Assembly: GCF_019710575.1 (NCBI RefSeq)
Contig: NZ_JAHWFK010000034.1
Span: 248,001-312,000, forward strand
Length of the DNA: 64,000 nucleotides
DNA from: Paractinoplanes polyasparticus
Lineage (GTDB): Bacteria > Actinomycetota > Actinomycetes > Mycobacteriales > Micromonosporaceae
Direction of reading: 5' to 3'
Positions 9,131-22,264 of the stretch are shown in pieces. The notes under the pieces were generated by a model. It was not told the origin of the DNA. It did no database searches and saw only the letters and a list, made by a program, of their open reading frames with translations. The translations under genes and the position numbers were made by a program. The number at the start of each line of letters is the position of its first letter. Position 1 is the stretch's first letter.

Positions 9131-9450
9131 CCGATGCCACCATCGGCTCTTTCCTCGCCGAAGCCGATGTTCCGGTCGCCGTCGACGTGTGGGCCGAGTG
9201 GTGCCCGCCCTGCGGACCCATGGCCCGCACGCTGGCCGAGCTTCAGCCGGAGTTCGCCGGCCGGCTGGTGATCACCGCGCTGAACGCCGACGAGAACCCG
9301 GAGACCGCCCGGGCGCACGGGATCATGTCGTTGCCGACGCTGCTGATCTTCCAGAACGGCGTGGTGACGCAACGACTGGTGGGCGCGCGCCCGAAATCGG
9401 TGCTCCGGCCGCTTCTTACGAGCGCGCTCACGCCGTACGCGAACGTCTAA
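9103..9450 (+). CDS. thioredoxin
   Basis: 115 residues from the ATG at 9103, inside the end of merR in another frame. The active site is DVWAEWCPPCGPMA, so WCPPC replaces the usual WCGPC; the cis-proline segment SLPTLLIFQNG and the C-terminal helix are normal. A CPPC site usually changes redox potential relative to CGPC. No signal peptide, so cytoplasmic. Its TAA overlaps the stop of the convergent response regulator gene. Confidence 0.9.
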   Translation: MSHPDLPALTDATIGSFLAEADVPVAVDVWAEWCPPCGPMARTLAELQPEFAGRLVITALNADENPETARAHGIMSLPTLLIFQNGVVTQRLVGARPKSVLRPLLTSALTPYANV

Positions 9451-9995
9451 TTTCCCCAGCGGGCCTTTTCCAGCAGGGCCAGCGCCTCGGCGGCGGCCTC
9501 GTGGCCGCCGCCGCGCAGCACCCGGGCCGCCTCGTCGACCGTGTCAGTGAGCCGCTGCCACTGCGCCTCACGCTCGCGGCTCGCCTCGGCCTGGGACTTG
9601 AGCTGCTGGGTCTTGTTCCAGAGGTCGACGAAGATGGAGACCTTGGCCCGCAGCACCCACGGGTCGAACGGCTTGGTGAGGTAATCCACCGCGCCGACCG
9701 CGTAGCCCCGCAGAGCGAGCTGGGCGTCGCGGTCGGCGGCGGTGAGGAACAGGATCGGCACGTGCCGGGTGCGTTCCCGCCGCTTGATGTGGCCGGCCGT
9801 CTCGAAGCCGTCCATGTTGGGCATCTGCGCGTCGAGCAGGATCACCGCGAAGTCGTCGGTGAGCAACTGCTTCAGCGCGGCCTCGCCGCTCTCGACGGCG
9901 ACCGCGGTCACCGGCAGGCCCTGCAGGATCGCCTCCAGGGCCAGCAGGTTGTCCTTGCGGTCGTCGACCAGCAGGGCCTTCGCGCGCTCGGCCAC
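9447..9995 (-). CDS. response regulator with receiver domain and C-terminal coiled coil
   Basis: 182 residues from a GTG. The receiver domain covers about residues 6-125, with acidic residues DD at 11-12, phospho-acceptor Asp55 in LLDAQMPNMDG and the conserved lysine in YLTKPFD. The rest is helical (NKTQQLKSQAEASREREAQW) with no DNA-binding domain. It lies 25 bases after the hybrid kinase stop, so the two probably form one operon and it may accept phosphate from that kinase or its receiver. Confidence 0.9.
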   Translation of the reverse strand: MAERAKALLVDDRKDNLLALEAILQGLPVTAVAVESGEAALKQLLTDDFAVILLDAQMPNMDGFETAGHIKRRERTRHVPILFLTAADRDAQLALRGYAVGAVDYLTKPFDPWVLRAKVSIFVDLWNKTQQLKSQAEASREREAQWQRLTDTVDEAARVLRGGGHEAAAEALALLEKARWGN

Positions 9996-10020
9996 ACCCC
10001 ATCCTCTCCGTGGGCTCCGT

Positions 10021-14427
<4,407 letters not shown>

Positions 14428-14540
14428 GCTGTCCTCACTCGCTGTCCATCCTTGGTGGGCCCCCTATCCTCTCTCGCCCGACCGGGTCAATGCGAGAGAC
14501 GACTTTGTGCACAGGCCCACCGGCAGGAGAGGATGCATGC

Positions 14541-16574
14541 GTGTCAGTGGAGACCGATGCGATCTCGGACACCCCGGCGGGTGGGCTGCTCCGGCGTGTC
14601 CGGCTGCCCAACGACCGGCGCACACCAGCGGCGGCGCGTGCTCTCGTACGCTCCGTGCTCGAGGAGTCGGGGCTCGAAACGCTCCTCAACGAGGCGCTGC
14701 TGCTGACCACTGAGCTGTCCACCAACGCGGTGGTGCACGCCAACACCGAGCTCGACATCGAGGTGCGCTCCGACACCACGGGGCTGACCGTGACGGTCAC
14801 CGACTTCGCGCCCGGCCCGGTCGAGCAGCTGGCGGTCGGCCCGCGCAACGAGACCGTCGACATCGGCGAGGTCGCCGAGCGCGGCCGCGGCCTGCTGCTG
14901 GTCGACCATTTCGCGAGCCGCTGGGGCACGGTGCACGAGGGTACGGGCAAGGGTGTCTGGTTCCGCCTCGAGCGTGAGCCGACCAGCGAGGTCTCGTCGG
15001 TCGTGCCCGCGACGTCGGCCGAGAGCGGCACTCCCAGCCTGGGCGCGCTGACCGCCCTGCTGCACGTGCACCCCGAGCGCCAGTCCGAGGAGGGGGTGGC
15101 CGAGTTCGCGGCCGACCTGCTCGCCCAGCTGGCCCGGCTGACCGGCGCCGCCGGCGGGCTGATCCGGCTCGACCGCGGCGACGGCGGCGGCCGCCAGCTG
15201 CTGGCCCGCTACGGCCGGGCCCCGCGCGACGACGCCGACACGATCCGGGTGCCGCTGGCCGTGCAACGGCCCTATTCGGGTGACCTCGAACTCGACGCGT
15301 CCCCCGTCGGCTATGCCCAGCCGCTGGCCACACTGGTCGCCGAGCGCTTCTCGCTGCACCTCGAGAACGACCGCCTGCGCCGGGCCGACCTGCGCCGGCA
15401 GACCTGGCTGACGTTCCTGGCCGAGGCCAGCGAGCTGCTCGCCCAGTCGCTCGACGTCAACCTCACGATGGCGCTGATCCCGCAGCTGGTGGTGCCGCGG
15501 CTGGGCCAGTGGTGCGCGGTGCACACCACCGACGCCTGGGGCCGGCTGCAGCTGGCCGCGGCCACCCACGCCGATGAGGGCGCCCTCGCCCAGCTGCACG
15601 AGATCCTGGCCGAGACCGGGCCCGACTCGATCCTGACCCGGCTCGAGGAGGCGTCCCGCCTCGGCACCCAGGTGATGCTGGGCGCGCCGACCGAGGGCTT
15701 CGCGGTGCCGCTGGTCGCCCGGGGCACCCGTCTGGGCACGCTGGCGGTGGGCCGTCACCATCGCCTGCGGCACGACGCCGACGAGGTGGCCGTGCTGGAA
15801 GATGTGGCCCGTCGCGCCGCCCTGGCCATCGACAACGCCCGCATCCACGACGAGAGGCACAAGGTCGCGCGTACGCTCCAGGCCTCGCTCCTGCCCCCGG
15901 CGCTGCCCCGGGTCGAGGGCATCGGCTTCGCCGCCGAGTACGTGCCGACCGGCTCCGAGGTCGGCGGCGACTTCTACGACGTGGTGCCCTCCGGCGACGA
16001 CACCTGGCTGGTCGTGGTGGGCGACGTGTCCGGCAAGGGTGTGCAGGCGGCCACGGTGACCGGCCTGGTGCGTGACGTGATCCGCATCCTGGTCGACGAC
16101 GGCAAGCCGATGACCGAGATCCTCTGCCGGGTCAACCGGACGCTGGTTCAGCGGGGCGGCGGACGCTACTGCACGCTGGCGATGGCCTCGGTGACCCGCT
16201 CGCCCGACAACGTGCTCTCGGTCGCCCTGCATCTGGCCGGGCACGACCGTGCGGTTCTGGTGCACGCGGACGGCAAGACGTCGTTCGTCGGCGAGGGCGG
16301 AACGGCGCTCGGCCTGCTCGAGTCGATCACCTCGCCCGATGTCGAGGTGCAGCTCCAGCCGGGCGACTCGCTGATCTTCTACACCGACGGTGTGACCGAG
16401 CGGCGGCGGGGGCGCGAGCTGTTCGGCACAGCCCGGCTGCGCGACGCCGCGGGCCCGTTGGCCGGCTATCCGGCCGAGGTGATGGCGGCCCGGCTGCGCT
16501 CCACCACGATCAACTTCTCGGTCGAGGAGCCGCGCGACGACATCGCGATCCTCGTCCTCCGCAACGACGCCTGA
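14541..16574 (+). CDS. SpoIIE-type PP2C phosphatase with N-terminal HATPase and GAF domains
   Basis: 677 residues from the GTG at 14541, eight bases after a strong site AGGAGAGG (14525-14532). Residues about 20-145 are an RsbW/SpoIIAB-like ATPase (ELSTNAVVHANTELD, GRGLLLVDHFASRWG). A GAF-like region lies at about 270-430, and the C-terminus is a PP2C domain (GSEVGGDFYDVV, VVVGDVSGKG, LIFYTDGVTERR, EPRDDIAILVL). Having both a kinase-like and a phosphatase domain, it could both phosphorylate and dephosphorylate a STAS antagonist. It is divergent from the HAMP hybrid kinase across 113 bases, suggesting linked control. Confidence 0.92.
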   Translation: MSVETDAISDTPAGGLLRRVRLPNDRRTPAAARALVRSVLEESGLETLLNEALLLTTELSTNAVVHANTELDIEVRSDTTGLTVTVTDFAPGPVEQLAVGPRNETVDIGEVAERGRGLLLVDHFASRWGTVHEGTGKGVWFRLEREPTSEVSSVVPATSAESGTPSLGALTALLHVHPERQSEEGVAEFAADLLAQLARLTGAAGGLIRLDRGDGGGRQLLARYGRAPRDDADTIRVPLAVQRPYSGDLELDASPVGYAQPLATLVAERFSLHLENDRLRRADLRRQTWLTFLAEASELLAQSLDVNLTMALIPQLVVPRLGQWCAVHTTDAWGRLQLAAATHADEGALAQLHEILAETGPDSILTRLEEASRLGTQVMLGAPTEGFAVPLVARGTRLGTLAVGRHHRLRHDADEVAVLEDVARRAALAIDNARIHDERHKVARTLQASLLPPALPRVEGIGFAAEYVPTGSEVGGDFYDVVPSGDDTWLVVVGDVSGKGVQAATVTGLVRDVIRILVDDGKPMTEILCRVNRTLVQRGGGRYCTLAMASVTRSPDNVLSVALHLAGHDRAVLVHADGKTSFVGEGGTALGLLESITSPDVEVQLQPGDSLIFYTDGVTERRRGRELFGTARLRDAAGPLAGYPAEVMAARLRSTTINFSVEEPRDDIAILVLRNDA

Positions 16575-16638
16575 GAGCTCCCCCTTCAGCCGCCGATTCG
16601 CCCCTTTCGCCCGACTATTTCGTGGCATGGTGTTTGTC

Positions 16639-17244
16639 ATGGCGAAAACGCAGTACTACACGGCGACGAGCATCGACGGCTATATCGCCGACGAGAACAA
16701 CTCGCTGGAGTGGCTCTTCGACGTCGACGGGGGCAACGAGAATCCTTTCGGCGGCTTCTTCGCGGGCGTCGGCGCGTTCGCCATGGGCGCGACCACGTAC
16801 GAGTGGGTGCTGGCGAACGACAACGTGCTGGCCGAGCCGCAGAACTGGCACGACCTGTACGGCGACGCCCCGTGCTGGGTCTTCGCCAACCGTGAGCTGC
16901 CGCTCGTGCCGGACGCCAACATCTTCATGGTCAGCGGCGACGTGAAGCGCGTGCACGAGGCGATGCTGGTGGCGGCCAAGGGCAAGAACGTCTGGCTGGT
17001 CGGCGGGGGCGACCTGGTCGGCCAGTTCGTCGACCAGGGCCTGCTCGACGAGATCATCCTCGGCATCGCGCCGGTCGTGCTCGGCGGCGGCGCCCCGCTG
17101 CTGCCCCGCCACCTGACCGCGCAGCACCTGGCCCTCACCGGCACCGCGCAGATCGGCCGCTTCGCCTACCTCACCTACGCCGTCGGCAGCGAGCCCCTGC
17201 CCGAGCGGCACGCGGCCGAGCACCGCTACGCCGTCCTGCACTGA
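16639..17244 (+). CDS. dihydrofolate reductase family protein (RibD C-terminal-like)
   Basis: 201 residues from the ATG at 16639 (MAKTQYYTATSIDGYIADENNSLEWL); the ATG at 16627 is in frame but adds only MVFV. The TSIDGYIA opening, FAMGATTYEWVL and GGGDLVGQFVDQGLLDEIILGIAPVVLGGG are the pattern of the RibD_C/DHFR-like reductase family, which binds NADPH. Members are mostly uncharacterised and are not the essential folA. It stands alone and converges on the FAD oxidoreductase gene. Confidence 0.88.
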   Translation: MAKTQYYTATSIDGYIADENNSLEWLFDVDGGNENPFGGFFAGVGAFAMGATTYEWVLANDNVLAEPQNWHDLYGDAPCWVFANRELPLVPDANIFMVSGDVKRVHEAMLVAAKGKNVWLVGGGDLVGQFVDQGLLDEIILGIAPVVLGGGAPLLPRHLTAQHLALTGTAQIGRFAYLTYAVGSEPLPERHAAEHRYAVLH

Positions 17245-17275
17245 CCCGGCCGAACCTGATCTTGCCTGTGAGCCA

Positions 17276-17311
17276 CCGCCTCCCCCGCCCACCCAAGGGC
17301 GTTGGGGGCGG
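17276..17311. terminator. GC-rich hairpin between convergent genes
   Basis: CCGCC-T-CCCCCGCCC faces GGGC-GTT-GGGGGCGG around a short ACCCAA loop, an imperfect stem between the DHFR-like gene and the FAD oxidoreductase stop. No U-run follows, as is common in actinobacteria. Probably a shared terminator. Confidence 0.5.
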
Positions 17312-17355
17312 ACGCTACGCGAATGTCAAGGAGCCGAGCGGGGTTATCCACAACC

Positions 17356-18498
17356 TCAGAAGAAGTCGAGGCGGCCGGCCATGTCTACTTCGCGGGCCAG
17401 TTCGGGCGGCGCTGAAACGATGACGGCCCGGCCGCCTCGGGCCAGCAGGACGTGCCGGACGCTCTCGACGATGCCCGTGATCTGGGCCGGCGTGGCCCGC
17501 GCGGGCAGCACGGCGTGCACCCGGCCCAGCGCGGCCGACCCGCGCACCGGCACCGCGAACCCGGCCGCGTCGCCCAGCGCGTAGAGCGTCGCGGGCAGGT
17601 CGGCCGCCGACACCGAGAGCCGCAGCGCCACGTCGTCGCGCCGGAAGGGGTAGGCGCCCCACCACGGCGGCGCGATCGCCGTGACCACGGCACCGGCGCC
17701 CCACGCGGCGGCCAGCCGATCGGCCTGCTCGACCGCCGCGGCCTCAACACCCTCGAACAGCACGGCCAGCGTGCCGCCCTGGCCGCCGACCGGCAGGTCG
17801 ACCTCGATCGCGCTGGGCTCGAGCTCTTCGGCGGCGCCGACCAGTTTGCCCAGCTGCAGCGGCGTGGACACCGCGATGCCCGCCCAGCGCCGGGCCGCGG
17901 GCAGCGGCTCGAGGCGCAGCGACGCCGCGGTGATCACGCCGCTGATCTCGGCCAGCCCGGGGCGGCCGTCCTCACCGTCGGAGTCGGCGGCCTCGCCTGC
18001 CGTGTCCACGTAGGCCACGCTGGTCACGTATTCGGCCGGGGTGCCGAAGCGGTAGCGCAGCGGGCCGGACTCGTTGACCGCGAGCATGCCGCCGACCGTG
18101 GCCGTGCGCGATGGCGGGTCGACCGGCAGCCGCTGGCCCTGCAACGCCAGGGCCGCCTGCAGAGCGCGGACCGGGGTGCCGGTGGCCACCTCGACGGTGG
18201 CGCCCTCGACCCGATGGCTCCACAGTCCGCTCAGCCGGCCGGTGTCGATCAGCACGTCGACGCCCTCGTGGGGTGTGCCCCAATTGATCTTGGAACCGCT
18301 GCCGCGGGGAAGCACACTGAGCCCGCGGTCGGCGACCAGGCGCAGCACATCGGCCACGGCCTGGACGGTGGCGGGCACCGCGACGAAGCCGGCCCGGCGG
18401 CCACCGACCGTGTCGATCGACCGGGCGACGCGGGCGTAATCGGGACCGCAGATGTCCACAAGCGCGCTCAGAATCTGATCTCCTGATGGCTCACTCAC
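17356..18498 (-). CDS. FAD-binding oxidoreductase (glycolate oxidase GlcE-like)
   Basis: 380 residues from the GTG at 18498 (VSEPSGDQILSALVDICGP); the frame continues upstream but only as low-quality sequence. The FAD-binding type 4 (PCMH) domain is clear: LSVLPRGSGSKINWGTPHEG, DTGRLSGL, VPVDPPSRTATVGGMLAVNESGP. The C-terminal half matches the short GlcE subunit and lacks the Cys/His covalent flavin signature. GlcE normally works with GlcD and GlcF, which are not nearby, so the substrate (a 2-hydroxyacid is likely) is unsure. Confidence 0.88.
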   Translation of the reverse strand: MSEPSGDQILSALVDICGPDYARVARSIDTVGGRRAGFVAVPATVQAVADVLRLVADRGLSVLPRGSGSKINWGTPHEGVDVLIDTGRLSGLWSHRVEGATVEVATGTPVRALQAALALQGQRLPVDPPSRTATVGGMLAVNESGPLRYRFGTPAEYVTSVAYVDTAGEAADSDGEDGRPGLAEISGVITAASLRLEPLPAARRWAGIAVSTPLQLGKLVGAAEELEPSAIEVDLPVGGQGGTLAVLFEGVEAAAVEQADRLAAAWGAGAVVTAIAPPWWGAYPFRRDDVALRLSVSAADLPATLYALGDAAGFAVPVRGSAALGRVHAVLPARATPAQITGIVESVRHVLLARGGRAVIVSAPPELAREVDMAGRLDFF

Positions 18499-18642
18499 GT
18501 CCCGTTTCCCCACGCCCTCGAACCCCAAAGTCCTCGAAGATCGTCCACTCTGGCATATCGTACACATGTTCGAACGGGCGCGGTCTCGGCCGCAAGAAGT
18601 AAAAAAGTCGGGGAAACCGGACCGCCCGGTAACGTAGGGCGC

Positions 18643-20727
18643 GTGACGAACCCGACTGCCGACAGCCCGCCCACCGCTCAGCAGGCGACCCACGAGCGCA
18701 CTCACCACGGCGACACCGTCACCGACGAGTACGCCTGGCTGATCGACAAGGAAAATCCGCAGACCGTCGCCTACCTGGAGGCTGAGAACGCCTTCACCGA
18801 CCGGGCGACGGCACACCTCAGCGGGCTACGGGACACGATCTTCAACGAGATCAAGCGCCGCACCCAGGAAACCGACCTGTCGGTGCCCAGCCGCAAGGGC
18901 GGCTACTGGTACTACACGCGCACCGAAGAGGGCAAGCAGTACGGCATCCACTGCCGGGTGCCGGTCGAGCCCGGCCAGACCGACCCGCCGTCGGCCGCCG
19001 ACCAGCCCGGCGAGCAGGTCCTGCTCGACGGCAACGCGCTCGCCGAGGGCAGCGACTTCTTCGCGCTGGGCACCTTCGACGTCAGTGTCGACGGCAACTG
19101 GCTCGCCTACTCGACCGACTTCTCCGGCGACGAGCGGTTCACGCTGCGCATCAAGGATCTGCGTACCGGCGAGGTGCTGGCCGACGAGGTGCCCGGCACG
19201 TCGTACGGCAGCGCCTGGTCGGCCGACGCCGGCGCGCTGTTCTACACCACAGTCGACGAGGCGTGGCGCCCCCACCGCGTGTGGCGCCACACGGTCGGCC
19301 GTCCCGCGACCGACGACGTGATCGTCTTCGAGGAGCCGGACGAGCGCTTCTGGGTCGGCGTCGGGCTCACCCGCAGCGAGAAGTTCCTGGTCATCGACGC
19401 GCAGAGCAAAATCACGTCCGAGGTACGGGTCATTCCGGCCGACACCCCCGAGGCCGAGCCCACGCTGATCGCCCCCCGCGAGCACGGCGTCGAGTACTCG
19501 ATCGAGCACCACGGCCACCGCTTCCTCGTGCTGCACAACAAGGACGCCGAAGACTTCGCCCTGGCCTACACGTCGGCCGACAACCCCGGCGACTGGGTCG
19601 AGCTGATCCCGCACGAGCCCGGCACCCGCCTCGAGTCGGTCGACGCGTTCGTCCGGCACATCGTCATCTCCCAGCGGCGCGACGGGCTGACCGGTCTGCG
19701 CGTGATGGGCGACGGCAGCACCGACTTCTACGACATGGAATTCCCCGAGCCGCTCTACAGCGTCGGGCTCGCCGGCAATCCCGAGTACGACACCGCGTCC
19801 GTCCGGATCAGCTACGCCTCGATGGTCACGCCCGACTCGGTCTACGACGTCGACCTGGTGACCCGCTCGATGGTGCTGCGCAAGCGCAAGCCGGTGCTGG
19901 GCGGCTACGAGCCCGGCGACTACGAGCAGTTCCGCGAGTGGGCGACGGCGCCCGACGGCACCCGGGTGCCGATCTCGATCGTCGCGCGCAAGGACGCGCC
20001 GCGCAACGGTTCCGCGCCGGCCCTGCTCTACGGCTACGGCTCGTACGAGCACAGCATCGACCCGTACTTCTCGATCGCCCGTCTCTCGCTGCTCGACCGC
20101 GGCGTCGTCTATGCCATCGCGCACGTGCGCGGCGGCGGCGAGATGGGCCGCCGGTGGTACGAGGAGGGCAAGCTGCTGGCCAAGCGGAACACGTTCACCG
20201 ACTTCGTGGCGTGTGCCCAGGCCCTCGTCCGCGAAGGCTGGACGTCGCCCGAGCGGCTGGTCGCCCGCGGCGGCTCGGCCGGCGGCCTGCTGATGGGCGC
20301 GATCGCCAACCTGGCGCCCGAGGCGTTCGCGGGCATCGTGGCCGAGGTGCCGTTCGTCGACCCGCTCAACACGATCCTCGACCCGTCGTTGCCGCTCACG
20401 GTCACCGAGTGGGAGGAGTGGGGCAACCCGATCGAGTCGGCCGACGTGTACGCGTACATGAAGTCGTACAGCCCGTACGAGAACGTCGCGAAGCTCCAGT
20501 ACCCCCGGATCCTCGCGATGACCAGCCTCAACGACACCCGCGTGCTCTACCACGAGCCGGCCAAGTGGATCGCCCGCCTGCGTGCCGTCGCCCCCGACGG
20601 CGCCTACCTGCTCAAGACCGAGATGGGCGCCGGCCACGCGGGCCCGAGCGGCCGCTACGACGCCTGGAAGGAAGAGGCCTTCGTCCTCGCCTGGACCCTG
20701 GACGTTCTCGGCCTCGCGGGGCGATAA
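18643..20727 (+). CDS. S9 family peptidase, oligopeptidase B-like (protease II)
   Basis: 694 residues from a GTG. An N-terminal beta-propeller (about 70-420) covers a C-terminal alpha/beta hydrolase domain with LLYGYGSYEHSIDPYFS, AHVRGGGEMGRRWYEEGKLL and the nucleophile Ser545 in RGGSAGGLLMG. The Asp is probably in SLNDTRVLYHEP and the His in MGAGHAGPSGR. Oligopeptidase B cleaves short peptides after basic residues in the cytoplasm. No signal peptide. It is a single gene converging on the receiver-PP2C gene, eight bases away. Confidence 0.93.
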   Translation: MTNPTADSPPTAQQATHERTHHGDTVTDEYAWLIDKENPQTVAYLEAENAFTDRATAHLSGLRDTIFNEIKRRTQETDLSVPSRKGGYWYYTRTEEGKQYGIHCRVPVEPGQTDPPSAADQPGEQVLLDGNALAEGSDFFALGTFDVSVDGNWLAYSTDFSGDERFTLRIKDLRTGEVLADEVPGTSYGSAWSADAGALFYTTVDEAWRPHRVWRHTVGRPATDDVIVFEEPDERFWVGVGLTRSEKFLVIDAQSKITSEVRVIPADTPEAEPTLIAPREHGVEYSIEHHGHRFLVLHNKDAEDFALAYTSADNPGDWVELIPHEPGTRLESVDAFVRHIVISQRRDGLTGLRVMGDGSTDFYDMEFPEPLYSVGLAGNPEYDTASVRISYASMVTPDSVYDVDLVTRSMVLRKRKPVLGGYEPGDYEQFREWATAPDGTRVPISIVARKDAPRNGSAPALLYGYGSYEHSIDPYFSIARLSLLDRGVVYAIAHVRGGGEMGRRWYEEGKLLAKRNTFTDFVACAQALVREGWTSPERLVARGGSAGGLLMGAIANLAPEAFAGIVAEVPFVDPLNTILDPSLPLTVTEWEEWGNPIESADVYAYMKSYSPYENVAKLQYPRILAMTSLNDTRVLYHEPAKWIARLRAVAPDGAYLLKTEMGAGHAGPSGRYDAWKEEAFVLAWTLDVLGLAGR

Positions 20728-20734
20728 CCGGCCG

Positions 20735-22264
20735 TCACCGGCGGCGCAGGGCGACGATCGCGATGTCGTCGGCCTGTTGCCCGGCGCCGCCGAGCTCGGT
20801 CATCAGCCGCCGCGAGAAGGCGTCCAGGTTGGACTCGACCGTCGCCGAGGCCTCGGCCAGCGCGGCCAGGCCGACGTCGATGTCGGCGTCGCGGCGCTCG
20901 ACCAGGCCGTCGGTGTAGAGCACGAGCGTCCCGCCCGGCGGCAGCACGAACTCGAGGTCTTCGGGCCGGGGCGCGTTGATGCCGAGCAGCGGGCCGTGCG
21001 GCTCGAGGAAGCGCACGCCCTCGTCGGTGTGCAGCAACGGCGGCAGATGGCCGGCGCTGGCCAGCCGGATCCGGCCGGTCGCCGGTTCGAGCGTGAGCAG
21101 GCAGATGGTGGCCGAGTCGGCCGGCAACACCGTCCGCATGAACCGGTTGACCAGGGTGAGCACCGTGCCCGGCGGGTGGCCCTCGACCGCGTACGCCCGG
21201 ACGGCGTGCCGCACCTCGGCCATCACCGTCGCGGCGTGCAGCGAGTGGCCGGCGACGTCGCCGATGGCCACCAGCAGCCGGCCGTCGAGCATGGTGAGCT
21301 CGTAGAAGTCGCCGCCCACCTCGGTCTGCGCGCCCGCCGGCTCGTACCGCATGGTCAGCTCGAGCCCGGGCACTTCGGGCAGCCGCGACTGCAACAGGCT
21401 GCGCTGCAGGGTGACGGCGATGCGGTGTTCCTCGTCGTACGAGCGCTGCGCCTCGACCGCGGCCGCGACCGTCTGCGACAGCTGACGCAGCACCGGGAAG
21501 CCGGGGTTCTGGCTGCTGGTGGGCACGGCTACGTAGACGGGCGGCCGGTCGGTGCGCAGGCGGGCCGCGGCCACGGTCACCGATTCGCCCTCGGGCCAGG
21601 TGACCACGTCCCAGGCGGCGGCATCGTCGGTGCGCACCAGCGACCCGACGCCGACGTACTCGTCGGGCAGGGACCACGGGCGTACGACCGGGGGTGAGCC
21701 CGTCACGGCCAGGCCCTCGCCGTCCACCCCCTCGGCGAGCACCACGGCCGGTCCGCCGAAGATCTCGTGCGCACCGGCCGCGGCCGCCTGGAGCAGGCCG
21801 GTCAGCGTGGTCGACGTGTTGATCGCCAACGTCGCCTCGGCCAGCCGCACCATGCGCTCGGCGAGCGACTCGGCGCGCCGCCGGGCCGAGTAGTAGCGCA
21901 GCACGGCATGGGCGGTGGCGATCAACTCGTCGGGCTCGATCGGCTCGACCAGATAGGCGTCGGCGCCCCGGTTGAGGCCCTGGGTGCGGTCGACGACGTC
22001 GACCGCGTGGGCCGACACGTGGATGACGGGCATGGCCCCGTACCCGGGATCGGTCTTGATCGTCTCGCAGACGTCGAACCCGCTCATGTCGGGCAGCTTG
22101 ACGTCGAGGACCACCAGGTCGACGTCCGAACCCGGCAGCAGGCGCAACGCCTCGCCGCCGGTCTCGGCCTGGCGGACCGTGAAGCCGGCCCGGGTCAGCC
22201 AGCTGACCAGCAGATAGCGCTTGGTGGCGCTGTCGTCGACGACGAGGACGGTGCCCGGTTTCAT
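20735..22264 (-). CDS. response regulator with PP2C (SpoIIE-type) phosphatase output
   Basis: 509 residues from an ATG that overlaps the kinase stop (ATGA). Receiver at 4-120 with DD at 10-11 and Asp54 in VVLDVKLPDMSG; the usual lysine position reads VEPIEP, so the Lys is absent. A GAF-like middle region precedes the PP2C domain (TEVGGDFYELTML, VAIGDVAGHSLHAA, LVLYTDGLVERR, QQADDIAIVAL). It is the last gene of the stressosome-type operon; phosphorylation by the adjacent kinase would switch its phosphatase, which would act on a STAS antagonist. The target is inferred. Confidence 0.92.
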   Translation of the reverse strand: MKPGTVLVVDDSATKRYLLVSWLTRAGFTVRQAETGGEALRLLPGSDVDLVVLDVKLPDMSGFDVCETIKTDPGYGAMPVIHVSAHAVDVVDRTQGLNRGADAYLVEPIEPDELIATAHAVLRYYSARRRAESLAERMVRLAEATLAINTSTTLTGLLQAAAAGAHEIFGGPAVVLAEGVDGEGLAVTGSPPVVRPWSLPDEYVGVGSLVRTDDAAAWDVVTWPEGESVTVAAARLRTDRPPVYVAVPTSSQNPGFPVLRQLSQTVAAAVEAQRSYDEEHRIAVTLQRSLLQSRLPEVPGLELTMRYEPAGAQTEVGGDFYELTMLDGRLLVAIGDVAGHSLHAATVMAEVRHAVRAYAVEGHPPGTVLTLVNRFMRTVLPADSATICLLTLEPATGRIRLASAGHLPPLLHTDEGVRFLEPHGPLLGINAPRPEDLEFVLPPGGTLVLYTDGLVERRDADIDVGLAALAEASATVESNLDAFSRRLMTELGGAGQQADDIAIVALRRR

